From: Dillenia suffruticosa
Lineage: Eukaryota > Streptophyta > Magnoliopsida > Dilleniales > Dilleniaceae
Direction of reading: 5' to 3'
DNA length: 64,000 nt
Assembly: GCA_033439265.1 (NCBI GenBank)
Contig: JAVTVX010000012.1
Location: 9,041,001 to 9,105,000 of the forward strand
The first letter of the stretch is position 1; every line of letters starts with the position of its first letter. Positions 46,570-59,705 of this stretch are shown here, piece by piece. The notes beneath the pieces were generated by a model that did no database searches, was not told the DNA's origin, and worked only from the letters and a program-made list of their open reading frames with translations. Position numbers and translations under genes: made by a program.

Positions 46570-48700
46570 TAATTAGAGTGTTTCATGTCTCTTTGTTAGG
46601 TATTGAGAATGAAAAATGCCTAGAATAATTTTTCAAGGTTCATCAATGGTAACTTGAAATTTGCTTAATAGAATACTCTCAATTTTATACAGTAGCATGC
46701 CTATAACATAAGGATTAAATCTGTAAAATTAGGCATGCATTTGATAAATATATCATGAGATATTACAAATTATAACCGAAACTTAATATATTTATATCTT
46801 TAAAAATACTATATTTTATGATATGAAATTTATATAGTGAGATTACTCAAGAAAAATGATTTCCAACCATACAAAGAACGCAAAAAATGGTTTATGGTTA
46901 AAACTTGAGAGAGATATAACCATTCGAAATTGGGATCACATTACAGAAAATTTTTGAAATGTAGAAGAAGATGAACAGTTGCCAATGGCCATTCCCACTC
47001 TCGAAGACCGTGAGTGTAGCCCAAACGCCAAGCTAGAAATGTCCAATTGAAAATTTGAGACCATAGTTGAAGTCAGAAATATCGCAAATGGGGGATAACC
47101 AAAATTTCATGGTTGTCCACCACAAAAAATGTAGCGCATGGGCCTCATGCGCCCGCGGTGGCATATGAAGATGACCATTTTCTTTTTATTTTTTGCGTAG
47201 CCACCCATGATAGCACGTGGGGCACATGCAAGGTGCGTTTTGCTAGAATTTTTATGAAAATAATTGTCAAGTCTCTTCAGATTTTTTGTAACTTTTAATT
47301 TAATTTTTAGAGCCAAAAAATATTTTTTATTGATTTTTAAACTTAGAAATTGTTTAAAATTATAGAAAAATTATTTTCGGTACACAAAAAATTCTGAAAA
47401 TTTTTATATATATTGAGAAAATTATTTTCTTAATTATGGCTACCCGAGTGAAGATTTATTTTTCACCCATTATTTGTTTGCTTTTTTACTCATTTATTTA
47501 TGTTCAAAATTTTGTTTTTCTAATATATAATTATTTGAAATTTGAGCAAATATTTTTAAAATAAATGTTTTGAGATTTATTACAATATTATGGTTGGTTG
47601 CGTATGTAACCTAATATTGTTCCCATTTTTAGGAAAAATGGTGATAATCGGATGTATTTTTAAAAGTCTTTCAGGCTTTTGGGGGAGGAAAAGAGATTTG
47701 AGAAGTGCAGATCGTTTGATGAAGTTAGGTCGAATGTTGACTTACAAAATGGACTCATCTCATACTTTGTCGGATCATCTAAAAATCATAAAATGTTTGA
47801 AACTTATTCAATTAGGTCATGTCTTTTGAGGGGATGACATGTACATACAGAAAAATTCTCTGCCTTTTTATGGGGCTAGTACAATTGATGAGTTGTTTGC
47901 AGAGAATGGGCATATGATCCTTGATAATGTGAAGCCATTATTAATAAAAAAGTGGGAAGTCAAGAATATAGAAACCCAAATAAAAAAAAAAGTTATCCCA
48001 AAATATAAATAATTTCACACGAGCCGTAAGGAGATTTACTCTTAGAGATAGACTATTTAAGAGAATTGTAAATGTGGTATCTCAAATAGATTTGTCCTAA
48101 ATGAGATAATTTTTTTACATGTTTTCTTTTGCGTGCTATGGCGTTTGGCTAAGAATATGATCATGTAATAGCGGAATTTTATAATTTTTTTAATGTAAAG
48201 TTTCTTTTAAGCAATTGTTTTCTATATTTGTTGAACTGTATAATCATGTAGGCAAAAGAAAATAGACGTCTCTTGAATGAAAATTTTGGATTGAAAGAAT
48301 TTGAACAATTCTCATCCAAAATTGAAACGTAATTTAAATATTTCGTATATTTAAATGAAAATTTTGAATTGATAGAATTTGAATAATTTTTATCCAAAAT
48401 TGTAATATTATTTAAATACTTTATGTATTTAAGTGAAATGTTTTTTGTTGCAAGAATTTGAGTAATTTTTATCTAAAACCTATTGAATTTTATAGTTTAA
48501 AATTAAATTTGTGATGGTAATACATTAAGACCATAAATGATGTTTGGAAACGTAATAAATTTTTGATTCTATACCTAATGTTAACCTGTCATAAATGTTA
48601 ATTTTGAAATACAAAATTGTGTGTATAATATGAGTATTAGTATTAGTGTCCACTTTCTTAAAAACTCAAACTATAGTATCAAAATCCATTATTGCGGGCT
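46570..48700 (+). other. copia A leader with unassigned ORF and 78-bp tandem repeat
   Basis: A long leader before gag. 47590-48018 is an open region broken by one stop (RSADRLMKLGRMLTYKMDSS; DDMYIQKNSLPFYGASTIDE; FAENGHMILDNVKPLLIKKW) that looks protein-derived but is not recognised. 48279-48485 holds three imperfect 78-bp tandem units beginning GAAAATTTTGRATTG. The rest is AT-rich with a GC-richer patch at 47120-47240. Confidence 0.5.
48279..48485. repeat. 78-bp tandem repeat (three units)
   Basis: Units start at 48279, 48357 and 48435 and share AGAATTTGARYAATTYTYAT followed by CCAAAAT and ATTTAAATA..TTTAART; the last unit is partial and diverged. Confidence 0.85.
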
Positions 48701-48714
48701 TGAATAAAGGTGAC

Positions 48715-51700
48715 AAATTGAATGGCGTCGATCATGAGATATGACGTCATAAAATATGAAATGTGGTAAAAGAACAAGATATCTTAGAAGCTATTAAGCG
48801 AATCATGTAAGATCTTAGTGTGGGCAATGTTGCTCCACATAGGAGAAAACAAGATGCTTACCAGGTGTGAAAAATGATAGATTTCACTATTCGAGTGATC
48901 CTAGTTAGCTCTGTGATTGATGATATGATACTCAAATATGAGTAATATGTGATTGCTTATGACAACTGGGTGTGTCTCCAGGAGAACTATGGAGATACCA
49001 ATGTGAATTGTATTAGATGAATGATCATAAAGTTTGATATTAAATAAAAACGAGGAGGCCATAAAATCAAATAGTAGTTAAGGGTCATGTCTAACATGAT
49101 TAGAGAGTTAGCTGGTCATATTCTCTCTGATAAATAGAAAACTTAAACCATGATCCAATCCCTTTCTGTCAAGTAGGAGTACCTAAAAATCAGTTTGATT
49201 CACAATAACAGTATAAAAACTTTCTCAAATGTTGCTCTCTATACTGAGCTTAAGAATGAGCGGCTTAATACTACAAAAACCACAACTAATATTTTTTTTG
49301 TAAAGTCTAGTTCCAAAAGAGTTTCGAACTCTAAACATGAGAGGAACTAGAGCAAAAACAAGAAAAGAAAGGAGATTGGAGACTGATAATAAAAGAACAA
49401 CTCTAGATATAAGGACAGACCGAGAGACATTTGTAAATTTTCATCGAATACATCTGGTAGGAGATTGAGTTATGTAGGGAACTATGCAAGAATGAAGGTT
49501 AAGGAGTTGACACTTGTAAACTGAAATTACAAAATGGTCGAACTCTCATTTTGCATGATGTTCTCTACGTGTCAAAAATTTGACGGAATTTAATTTTTGT
49601 TCTTGTCTTTTTTTTAAGTTTGTCTATGTTTTGAATTTTTCAGGGAGATATGGTAAATTTGTATTTGAATGACATGTATTGGTTTTGGATAACTGGTAAA
49701 TGGTTCATGATTTGCAATGTGATGGACAAATGTTTAACTATTAAGTTAAATATTGTCATATTTGTATAATGATGAGAAACCATTTGGGCTGAATTTCTAT
49801 TATTGTTAGTCCATTTGGATATTTGTGGTCCAATAAATATGAAAGCAAGACATGGTGTTTTGTATTTCATTACGTTTATGGATGATTTTACTCGTTTTGA
49901 CTATATTTATTTGATTTCTTACAGGTATGAAGCACATGAGTGCTTTAGATATTATATGAGTGAGGTAGAGAATCGAATAGATAGATGTCGTAAATATCTA
50001 TTAGATTGAATTAATGATTTATGTAATAAAAGAAGTATAATCTAATATTTGACCATTGCTAATACATCTTAGCAAAATGGTGTTATAATAAGAAAGAATA
50101 TGATATTGTTGGATATGACAATATCAATAATGGCATAGGCTAACTTGTCGATTTCCTTTTAGGGAGATTTCTTATTAACTGCGGGTTATATTTTGAATTT
50201 TGGACCGATAGAAAGTTGAGTTTGAGTAACCTCAAACCTTGGGGATCTGCCGTCTGTATTAAGATTTCCAATAAGTTTAGAAAAATAGGTCCCCGTGAAA
50301 GTAAGAGTATCTTATAAAGATATTCTAACTAGTTTAAAAGTTAAATGTTAATTGGTGAATGAGAAGATGGTACTATAATAGAGATTGGATCATGGATGTC
50401 ACATTTCTAGAGAATAAATTTTATAACAGAGGTGACATGAAGGATATAGAGCTTTTATTTGAATTAATTAATTCAAATGATAGATCTGTTTATAGTAGAT
50501 TATTGGAATGATGTTGATTCCAGTGAGAGAGATTTAAATTCTAACGATCCAACTGAATTACAAACTCAGAAAAGTATTAAGAAAAGTATATCCAAACGTT
50601 ATTTTGAGATTAAAGAATATGTATTTATTATTTCTCCGAAATTGAAGAAGAGCCTAAAACATATATAAGACTCTATTTAGTCCTACTAAAGATAAGTGGA
50701 TAAAAGCGATGGAAGAAGAATTGGAGTTAATGGGATCCAACCATACTTTAAAAATTGGTTGCATTTCTATTGGGGTACAAAGTTTTTGAAAACAAGTAGA
50801 TTCTCAAAACGAAATGTATGGCAGATGGAACTATTGAGAGGTATAAGACTCGACTGGTCGCAAAATATTACATTTAGTAAAAGAGTGTTAATTATGAGGA
50901 AACATTTTTTCGGTAGTGAAATTTACATCTTTTCACCAATTGTTGGCAATAGTACAAATTTGGATTTAGAATTACGTTAGATGGATATGAAACTACATTT
51001 CTTTCTTAATGGAGAACTTGAGACTACATGGCACAACTAGAGAGTTTGGTCATTAAAGGACAGGAAACCGGAGTATCTAAATTGAGTAGATCAATTTATA
51101 GCCTTAAAAATTGAGATTTCATAGATGTGTGATCTCTTACGCTTTTGTCATGATGGACAAAGACGTGTCCATATTGAAAAATCCGATGATAGGTTTCTAA
51201 TTTTATACCTATATGTTGAGAGCATATTGTTAGCTGCGAATGATAAGGAGTATGTCTTGCAGATCTTGAAATGATTATCTTTCAATCTTAAGATGAAGGA
51301 TATAGGTTGAGATTGATTAGAAATTAAAACTCATAGAGATCATTCCAAGAGATTATTAGGATTATTTCAAGAGTTTTACACTATAAATGCTCTGGAACGA
51401 TACAAAGTTGTTAACTGCAAACCCATTGTTACCCCTGTGACTAAAGGCGATAGTTCAAGCAATGACTTATACCTTAAAATTTCTAATAAATAGATAAAAT
51501 GTCTAGACTACTGCATTCTAGTACAGTTGGGAGCTTGAAGTATACTATGATATGTACTCGTCCAAACATTTGTCATATTATGGGTTTGGTCAGTAGGTAT
51601 CTGTTCAATTCAGAGAAGAGTGATTGGATTGATGTGAATAGGATATTGAGATACCTGAACAGAAGTGTAAATTATTTCTTTCATTATTAAGGAAAGGATC

Positions 51701-52180
51701 AAATATTGAAATGATACACATATAGTGACTAGAGAGATAATTTATGTGAGAGAAAATCTATCTCTGGTTATATTTGATTTCTCAATGATAACATTATCTC
51801 ATGGAGTAGTAAGAAACAAATCTGTATATCTCTTTTTACGATGAAAGTAGACTTGATGGCTTGTATTTCCACAGTTCATAGAGAAATTTGGTTATGTAGA
51901 TTTTTGCAATATTTAGGAGTAGTAAGCAATTCAGTGAGAGTCATGACTTTGTGACAATGAGTCAACTTTATTTATGTTAGAAACTCCAAATATGATAGCA
52001 AAACCAAATATATAGATATAAAATTCAAATTTGTCAAATATATGATTGAAAAGATGGAAATAACACTGAATTATATGACTGCGTATTTGATAGTGGTTGC
52101 TCATTTTACGAAATCAATACTTAAAGATATGTTTGTAAGATATATTAGAATACTTGAGTTACGTATATTGTAACAGTATT
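48715..52180 (+). pseudogene. copia A gag-pol, extensively decayed
   Basis: Gag at 48715-49330: LNGVDHEI, VKEQDILEAIKRIM, GNVAPHRRKQDAYQV, all aligning with copia B gag, with a stop every few codons. Integrase at 49803-50009: LVHLDICGPINMKARHGVLY and FITFMDDFTRFDYIYLISYR. RT is fragmentary at 50700-51320 (KWIKAMEEELELMGSNHTL). The RT-connection/RNase H region at 51499-52130 has MICTRPNICHIMGLVSRYL, RKSISGYI and ISWSSKKQICISL. The protease and the catalytic YVDD are unreadable. Much more mutated than copia B although of the same kind. Confidence 0.85.
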
Positions 52181-53179
52181 TGTTACTGTGATTATAATTG
52201 CAATCATATACTGGGTATATATGATATAATACTCATATTTATTGATATTTGAATATTGTTTTTGTATCCAAAATTCTTGTTTCTATGTCAGAAGGTATAT
52301 CGGACATATTTATTTTTAGATTGGCTCCCATACACGAGTAATCGCTTTTAATATCTGTGTGATATATAGACGTGAGACTGTGTTAATTTGTAGTAAATTA
52401 ACACATACATATGTCGTCTTAATTAACTAATAAGATGAGATTACCAATTGTATATATGTGCGGTAATCAAAATGGATTCCTCACAATCTATTGGACTTGT
52501 TGAATAGCCAGGTGTGAGTTTTTTCCTTGATATTGTGAGATTTTTTTTTAAAACTTGTGATAAGGAAAACTCAGATCAAGTATTGTGTATACTTAAAATA
52601 AAATCTATACGATACATTATTTTTTAGAAATGAAGACATACGTTTCCAAATGGCAAGAAAGAGAATCATAGCATGTGTTTCATACTACGTGTTTTTATGT
52701 GACCATATGGGTAATGAGATGATATATCCCTCTTCATCTCATTGTGTGAGACTCAGAGATTCATATTTAACCTCAATTTATACTCTTAAAATTTTCGTTT
52801 GTCTCTTGAAATTTTATTTTAGTATTGCTATTTTAATATCTCACCGAGAAATTATGGATGATTAGGTTTGGCGGTGTATGTTTAGGAAAGTAGTTAAGAT
52901 AAGATTAAAAGTTAGTAGTATGAAAGAAAAATTGTTTTTGATCTACACATTTCTTTGTATTCACAAACTGTGTTCAGTAGAAGAGATTTGGGATATAACG
53001 AGATACGAAATTCTCATCACCACATTGACATTGAACTGTTATATATGCTTAACCAGTAAATAGTCTTAGAACTTTTAGTATTCTTGCGGATCATACAATC
53101 CACTTGTTTGTATGAAATTAGTATTTGATTATAATGATCACACTATATGCGAATCTCGTTCTCATGTGTGAGTGGAAGA
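52181..53179 (+). other. copia A 3' non-coding region
   Basis: Between the pol end and 3' LTR; corresponds in place to 59706-60857 of copia B. Short open frames (52650-53063) have no domain. A degenerate purine tract GAGTGGAAGAC precedes the LTR. Confidence 0.6.
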
Positions 53180-53655
53180 CATTGAAAAAAATGAGTGGGT
53201 CCGCTCATGTGGGTAGACCCAACCCTTTCCATTTTTTGTTTAAATTTAAAACAATGGAGGGAGTGGTTATTTTGTAATAACCACCCTTCAACTTCCCTCT
53301 CACTATTTTTTAAAAGAAAAGATACTTCTTTTTGAAAATGAATGAATGTGAATTTAAAAACAAAGCAGAGGAGAAGCCATTTTTCTTTTATATAGAAGGG
53401 AGAAAGTGAGAAAAAAAGAGAGTTTTTTTCTCATATTTGAGAAATAAAAATAGGGGCTTGAAGAAGGGTTTGACTTAGTGATCATTACCACAAGGTATTT
53501 GGATTGTAAAAAACAGAAGGTGATTCAATTTCATGATATCTTATAAATCTAAAATATCCAATTGTCGGAAAGAGATAAGTGATTTTAACCTAATTTAGAT
53601 TAAAAAATTTTCGCATGCGAAAAATTATTTATTGGTTTATTTTTAAAACCTTCAT
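53180..53655 (+). repeat. copia A 3' LTR
   Basis: 476 bases matching 46084-46556; the start TG has become CA (CATTGAAA), the end is CTTCA. Confidence 0.87.
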
Positions 53656-53659
53656 GGTG

Positions 53660-53942
53660 AATATTGTGATAATATTGTGTGAATATAATTATTAAAAATA
53701 AAAATCTATAGATAATCTCCTGGGTTGATAAGTTCCAAGGCTAATTTGGAAAGGAGAGCTTCATTTGTATGTTGGGCTGACTGAAATGAAGAACACCTTT
53801 TATCTCTAGATTTGCATATTTTTCTTGATACTGCCATACCTCATGATCAGCCCACATAAAATCACTATTCATATTGTTGATTGCATTGCAATTATTATCT
53901 AGAAGTTTGGCAATATGCATGACATAGATTGGGATTTGGGTA
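53660..53942 (-). pseudogene. L1-type LINE reverse transcriptase remnant, distal part
   Basis: The minus strand reads PIPIYVMHIAKLLDNNCNAI, NNMNSDFMWADHE, then degraded sequence. Plant L1 reverse transcriptases have AIPTYxMQxxxLPxxVCxxI followed by DxxxRxFLWG (recalled), a good positional match. The upstream part of the same gene lies at 61385-61800, on the far side of copia B. Stops and frameshifts; dead copy. Confidence 0.65.
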
Positions 53943-54469
53943 TGTTGGTAAATGGTGCCCACGTGGCATTTACCATTGAGTTAAAATGGGAGGATTTAAA
54001 TGTTTAAATTTAAATTAAGAGGGTTAAGGGATAATGGGTAACCACCCATTATCCTGAACCCCCTACTTCTTTTTAAAATCAAGGCACTAAAAATTAATCT
54101 ACGTGAGAGGAGTGTGCTTGTGCTTGAGGGTGTGCATTCAAGAGAAAAAAAAATAGTGAACAAGAAAAAGTGTGCATCGATCATTGTGAGAGAAAAACAC
54201 ACTAATTTTGAAGGTTTACAAAATTTCAAGAAGGGAATTTTGTGTCACCGGCACCATCGGATTAGAGGGTTGAGACGTCGTGAGATTGTGGTACTAGTTC
54301 GTAACGTGATTATTACCCCGACTGCGAGATCGACAAAGAAAGCATCACGATTTCCAAAACAACTGTGTTTAATCACCGAGGTATGCCTCCGTATTTATTG
54401 TGTATTTTACTATTCCAAAAAATTTCATTGTACTTCCGCTGCATGTATGTGCGTTAGAATTATCCAACA
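53943..54469 (+). repeat. copia B 5' LTR
   Basis: TGTTGGTAAATGGTGCCCAC ... TATCCAACA; matched by 60858-61384. Confidence 0.95.
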
Positions 54470-54470
54470 T

Positions 54471-54482
54471 TGGTATCAGAGC
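54471..54482 (+). other. copia B primer-binding site (tRNA-iMet)
   Basis: Exact TGGTATCAGAGC one base after the 5' LTR. Confidence 0.97.
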
Positions 54483-55712
54483 GATGTTGGCTTTATTAAA
54501 ATTATTTTCGGAATTTTTAGGTATAAAAAAATATGGGGTTAAAAATTTGGGGTTCGGATCACGGATGAGTTTCATAAATCCGATTATACCATGATACTAC
54601 CTATGTTACGTAGATCACATAAATATTTTTTTTGAAATTTTTGAAGCATGTTTTAACCATGAAAATTGTAGTCAAAGTTTTCGGCCCTAAGGTATCCGGA
54701 AACTGGGTTTTCCGGCGAGGCCGCGGAGAACCGAAATTTTGGATATTTATTTTACTGAGTTTAGGGTGCAAATAGCCCAAAAATCAAGTCTAAGATATTT
54801 TTGGGATGTTCAAAATTATTTTCCGGTGGGAATCGTCGTGAAAAATAGGCCAAAAAAGGGTTTTTCAGAAATCGGGTCGGAAAACCCGGCCGGTTGCAAG
54901 CCCGTTGGGCGAGGAAGACAGACCCAAACCTACGGGCGCGTGCACGACACACGTGCAGAGGAGCGTCCAGCAGCAGCCGGTAGGCGTGTGCATCTCACGC
55001 GTGGGCAGGAGCTTGAGGCGGCCAAGGAGCAGGACTGGGTAGGAGCCTGACCTGCTCCAACCCATGAATTGACACGTGTTGGGTCAGACCCAACCCGTTG
55101 ACCGTAAGTCAGGTCAACCCTGACCCGTTGACCAACCCATTGACCATCCCGTTAATCGACCCGGTCTAGTCAACCCTAAACTGTTGACCAACTCATTGAC
55201 CGACACGGTCGGTCAACCCTGACCCGTTGACTGACCTGGCTCCGCCCGTGTAGGCACGTGACATGCACGCCACGAGTGGGCATGCGTGAGCCAAGCCACG
55301 CCAGGCGCGTGAAGCGTGTAAGGCACGCCGCGCATCTGGCATGTGAGCCAGTCTCCTACCGGTACGTGGAAGTGCGTGGCAGGGCCTGCAAACGCACTGC
55401 CGACGTGTGGTGGCGAGTGGGGACCCAGGCGACATGTTAGACTGTCCGAAATTGAATTTTTTTCAATTTTTAAGGGTCGTATATCTATTTTTATGACTAT
55501 TTGTGGGAGTTTGTGCATCGAATCCAAGTTCGAATGTTAAGATGAGATCCCGGGTTGTGGTGTATGGTATCCGTTAGCCCATACGCTTGCTTTAGGGTCA
55601 ATACTCGAATTATTTTTTATTTGATAATTCGTAAAGTGCGTGAAATTGTGTGATAATAAGCATTATTAGTCACTAATATCTCTTTTTCTATGTGACAAAG
55701 ACTATAGCTGCA
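54483..55712 (+). other. copia B leader, GC-rich, with TTGACC repeat cluster
   Basis: A 1.2-kb untranslated leader. 54690-55440 is much richer in G+C than its surroundings. 55072-55240 is a degenerate tandem of CCCGTTGACC / CCCATTGACC / GGTCAACCCT words, giving at least eight TTGAC/GTCAA cores in about 165 bp. TTGACC is the W-box core bound by WRKY factors (known). An ACACGTGT G-box-like word is at 55071-55078. Open frames across the leader on both strands are compositional artefacts. Confidence 0.7.
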
Positions 55713-58700
55713 ATGAAAAGTATCGTACTAGATCTCGTGAAGGGAGACAAGTTAAACGATGACAATTATGAGATTTGGCACCAGAAGGTTCAGTTCGTCT
55801 TGAAGGAACAGGACCTATTGGAGGTTCTAACGCACTAGATGTCGGACCCCGGGGAGGGTACTACGCCTCAAGCTAGACGGGATCAAGAGGTGTATCGTGT
55901 ATGGAAAAATAAAGATAGCCAAGTTAGGGCAATCCTTCTTAACAGCATGCACGATGACCTGATCTCAGTGTATGAACAATATCCTACTGCGATATCGGTA
56001 TGGGTTGCTCTAAGAGAGCACCTTGGCTCCCGGTCAGCTCCTAAGTTGAGGATGCTGACCTATAGGTTCATCACCTATAAGAAGAAGCATGATCATACTA
56101 TGAAACAGCATTTGATGCATATGTCGAGTATGATCACTTCTCTGAAAAACATGAGGGAGCCGATGTGTGATGAGCTTCAGTTACTGGGTGTGATCCAGTT
56201 TTTACTTGACTCCTGATATGTGGTTAAGACCTATCTCACGCACACTGAAAGTATTCGTACTTTCATGGACGTGTGTAGGCATTGTAAGCTCAAGGAAGAG
56301 TGCCAGGAGATGGCTAGGTCTATTTCCGATCAAGCAAATGTGGTAGAGTTGAGTAAGGGCTCCCAGGGCTTTAAGTGCAAGTGGGGCAAATTTGAGCAAA
56401 AGGCCAAAAGCCAAAGCAGGAAGAAGCCATCAGCAAGGACCGACAACAAAGGACAGAAGCACGGGAAGAAAGAGCTCGATAAGAGCAAGGTGAAATGCTA
56501 CGTCTGTGGCAAACTTGGGCATTTTGCTCACGAGTGTGGTGAGCGAAAGGTAAGTCCTTCTTCCTTACATGGTTTGAGTTATGTTTCATCCACTGTGATA
56601 TTTACTGACTCATCTCCTTTGTAGATTGTAGACTCAGGAGCCACTAACCATGTAGTTCACAATAGGAACGCATATGTAGAGTTCCACCGATTGAGTCTCC
56701 ATGCGAGGAGGCTATATGTGGGGAATGGAGCATTTGTGACCGTAAGGGAGATTCGTACATGCAAGCTAATGCTGTGATGTAATCAAATCATGTATTTACA
56801 TGATGTATTGTATGCTCCCGAGATTTGACGGAATCTCATATCTGTTATTTGTTTAGATCGCTTAGGATATTCTATTGTTTTTAGAAACTCGAGTGTTTCT
56901 ATTTCGTACGATGATACTCTTTTATGTACTGATTTAGTCCATGATAGACTTTATGCGTTGGATATGGTTTCATATAATAATAATTCTGATTTCTCTTCTA
57001 TTGTCTATACATCTGATAGTGTAGTTAATGATATTTTTGTTTGGCATAGTAGACTTGGTCACATAGGGCAAAAGATAATGAATCGGTTGACAGCGAGTGG
57101 CCTGTTGGGCCTGCTAACTCGGGTCGAGTTGCCTATATGTGAGTTTTGCCTAACTGGCAAAGCGACGAGCAAACCATTTGGAAAGGCAATGAGAGTTGGG
57201 ACTCCATTGTAACTGATTCACTCCGATATCTGTGGGCCTATGAATGTGATAGTCCGAAACAGAGCCACGTATTTCATTACGTTTATAAACGTTTACACAC
57301 GTTTCGGTTACGTCTATCTATTCTTGCACAAGTTTGAGGCGTTAGATTGCTTCAGGAGGTTTATCAACGAGGTGGAAAATCAGTTAGACTTAAGAGTTAA
57401 GACTCTGAAAACCGATCGATGGCGCGACTATCTGTCTGAGCAGTTTAAAGAGTTCTGTTTCGAGAAGGGATTACGAGACAGTTGACTATTCCTACTACTC
57501 CCCAACAGAATGGAGTAACCGAGAGAATGAATAGGACTCTATTGGAGATGGTGAAATCGATGATGGCGCAAGCTAATTTGACCATCTTCCGCTGGGGAAA
57601 TGCATTGTTGACTGCGGCCTACGTTTTTAACCGTGTTCTAACTAAATCCGTAGTCAGTACCCCATACGAGCTTTAGATAGGGAGACAGCCTGACCTTAAC
57701 CATTTAAGACCATGGGGTTGTGCCGCATACGTTCACGATTACTCTTACCCACACGGCAAGTTAGGCCCGTTAGGAAAGAAATATATCTTTATAAGGTACT
57801 TTGAACATTTCAAGGGATATGTGTTCCTGGGTGAACGTACGGATAGTATGATTTTGAGATTGAATCTCGTGATGATACGTTCCTGGAAAATGATTTCCCT
57901 AAGAGAGGTGAGATCGATCAGGACTTCACCTTTTATGAGATGGGTGAGCCTAACGGCCAAATTGAGCCCAACGGTGAGATTTAAGAACCTGTTATGGATC
58001 TTGGTCCTAGTGAGAGTAGCCTATCTCGAGGTGAGGATGGCCCATCTTGAGGTGAGAAGGCTCCTTCTCCTCGTAGGAGTAATCGGGGAAAAGTACCTCG
58101 ACATCATTTTCCGATTGAGGATGAGATCCTCATCATGACTCCTGAGGATGATGAGGAGTCTCGGACTTTTCAGGAGGCTCTCAAGAGTCCTACGAAGGAC
58201 CAGTGGTTAAAGGCCATGCATGAAGAGATGAAATCTATGAGAGTCAACGGGTTTTGGGGACCTAGTTGACCTACCTGAGGGTATAAAGGCTATTGGGAAC
58301 AAGTAGGTTCTCAAAATCAAAAGAAAAGCCAACGGATCGATAGAGAGATACAAGGCCCGTCTAGTAACCAAAGGTTATATATAGACAAAAGACATTGACT
58401 ACGAGAAGACTTTCTCCCCAGTAGTTAAGTTTATATCGATCCGTCTACTTTTGGCGATTGTCGTAAGCATGGATCTAGAATTATATTAGATGGATGTAAA
58501 GACCGCTTTTCTTAACGGAAATTTGGATGAGGAGATCTACATGGAGCAACCCTCTGGATTCGTTCTAGTAGGTCATGAGATAAGGTCTGTCGAATTCGGA
58601 AGTCGATATATGGTCTAAAATAGTCATCCAGGCAGTGGTACCTGTGATATCTTACAGTTTTACAATGATCGAGGAGAATCATTGTATCTATTTAATACGA

Positions 58701-59705
58701 TCTGATAACTCTTTCGTGATCTTATCACTATATGTGGATGATATCATGTTGGCTGGGAACAACATTGAGTATCTGATGACAATTAAGGCATGGTTGTCAT
58801 CGAGTTTCAACATGAAAGATATGGGTGAAGCTAAGTTCATCCTTGGATTTAAGATCCAAAGGGATTACTCGAGATGAGTGTGGGCTCTTTCACAAGAGAC
58901 CTACATTAGGAAGATTCTCAAGCGCTTTGGGATGAGTGATTGTAATCCCATGGATACTCCAATCGCCAAGTATGATGGCCTGAGTCTTGAGATGTGCCCG
59001 AAAACTCAGGAAGAAATAAGGGAAATGACGAAAATCCCTTATTCCAACGCAGTGGGAAGTTTGATGTACATGATATTGTGTACACGACCAGACATATGTT
59101 ATGCAGTCGGTCTGGTGAATAGATATCAATCAAATCCTAGAAGGGGTCACTGGAGAGTAGTGAAAAGGATTTTGAGATATTTTAAGAGAATTGCGAGCTT
59201 CTCCTTGTGTTACAGAGGAGATGATTTGTGCTTTGTGGGATATTCAGATGCCGATTGGGGGTGGTGATCTAGATAAACGCAAATCGATATCAGATTTTGT
59301 CTTCTTGCTCAATGGTGGTGCCATTTCTTGGAGTAGCAAGAAGCAAACCTATATAACTCTATCTATGAGGAGGCTAAGTTCGTTGCTTGCTCAGTCGTAG
59401 TTCAGGAGAGTGTTTGGATCCGGAAACTATTAGATGACTTAGGGGTTGTGGCTGATAGTGGGAGGTCAGTGATAATCTACTGTGATAATCAGGCTACTAT
59501 TGCCTACATTCGAGACCTTAAATATCATAGTAGAACCAAACACATCGACACCAGATATAATTTCGTAAGAGATATCATCGAGAAGGGTGAAGTGACCGTC
59601 AAATATATTTCGATACACAACATGGTGGCTGACCCTTTTACCAAACCTATTGCTAGAGACTCTTGTGTAAGACATAGAGAGTTATTGAATTTGGTTATAT
59701 TTTGA
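55713..59705 (+). pseudogene. copia B gag-pol polyprotein
   Basis: From ATG 55713 (KLNDDNYEIWHQKVQFVLKE) one frame runs through gag despite stops at 55836 and 56214. It reaches the zinc knuckle CYVCGKLGHFAHEC (56497-56538), then after TAG 56622 the protease IVDSGATNH. Pre-integrase WHSRLGHIGQ is near 57045. Integrase has HSDICGPM, LKTDRWRDY and, after a frameshift near 57480, TPQQNGVTERMNRT, so the Asp-Asp-Glu residues are visible. RT (58150-58880) is frameshifted and has lost early blocks but keeps LYVDDIMLAGN. The connection region at 58878-59267 (CTRPDICYAVGLVNRYQSNP) and RNase H (59270-59705: ISWSSKKQTYITL, YCDNQATIAYI, HIDTRYNFVRD) finish the frame. Encodes particle protein and replication enzymes; stops and frameshifts abolish function. 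Confidence 0.93.

Larger units (their letters stand above)
46084..53655 (+). mobile_element. Ty1/copia element A, heavily decayed, with both LTRs
   Basis: LTRs 46084-46556 and 53180-53655, iMet primer site, then gag, integrase, RT and RNase H remnants in order on the plus strand, 7.6 kb in all. Sequence and domain wording are close to copia B (53943-61384), so the two are related families. The 5-bp flanks TAGTA and TGGTG do not match, so no target duplication is evident; recombination or later change is possible. Confidence 0.88.

Noticed and set aside
46079-53660. A target-site duplication for copia A
   Set aside because: Flanks TAGTA and TGGTG do not match; no 5-bp duplication can be supported.
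54739-55540. GC-rich frames in the copia B leader
   Set aside because: Overlapping frames on both strands, repeat-driven; correspond to the untranslated leader before gag at 55713.
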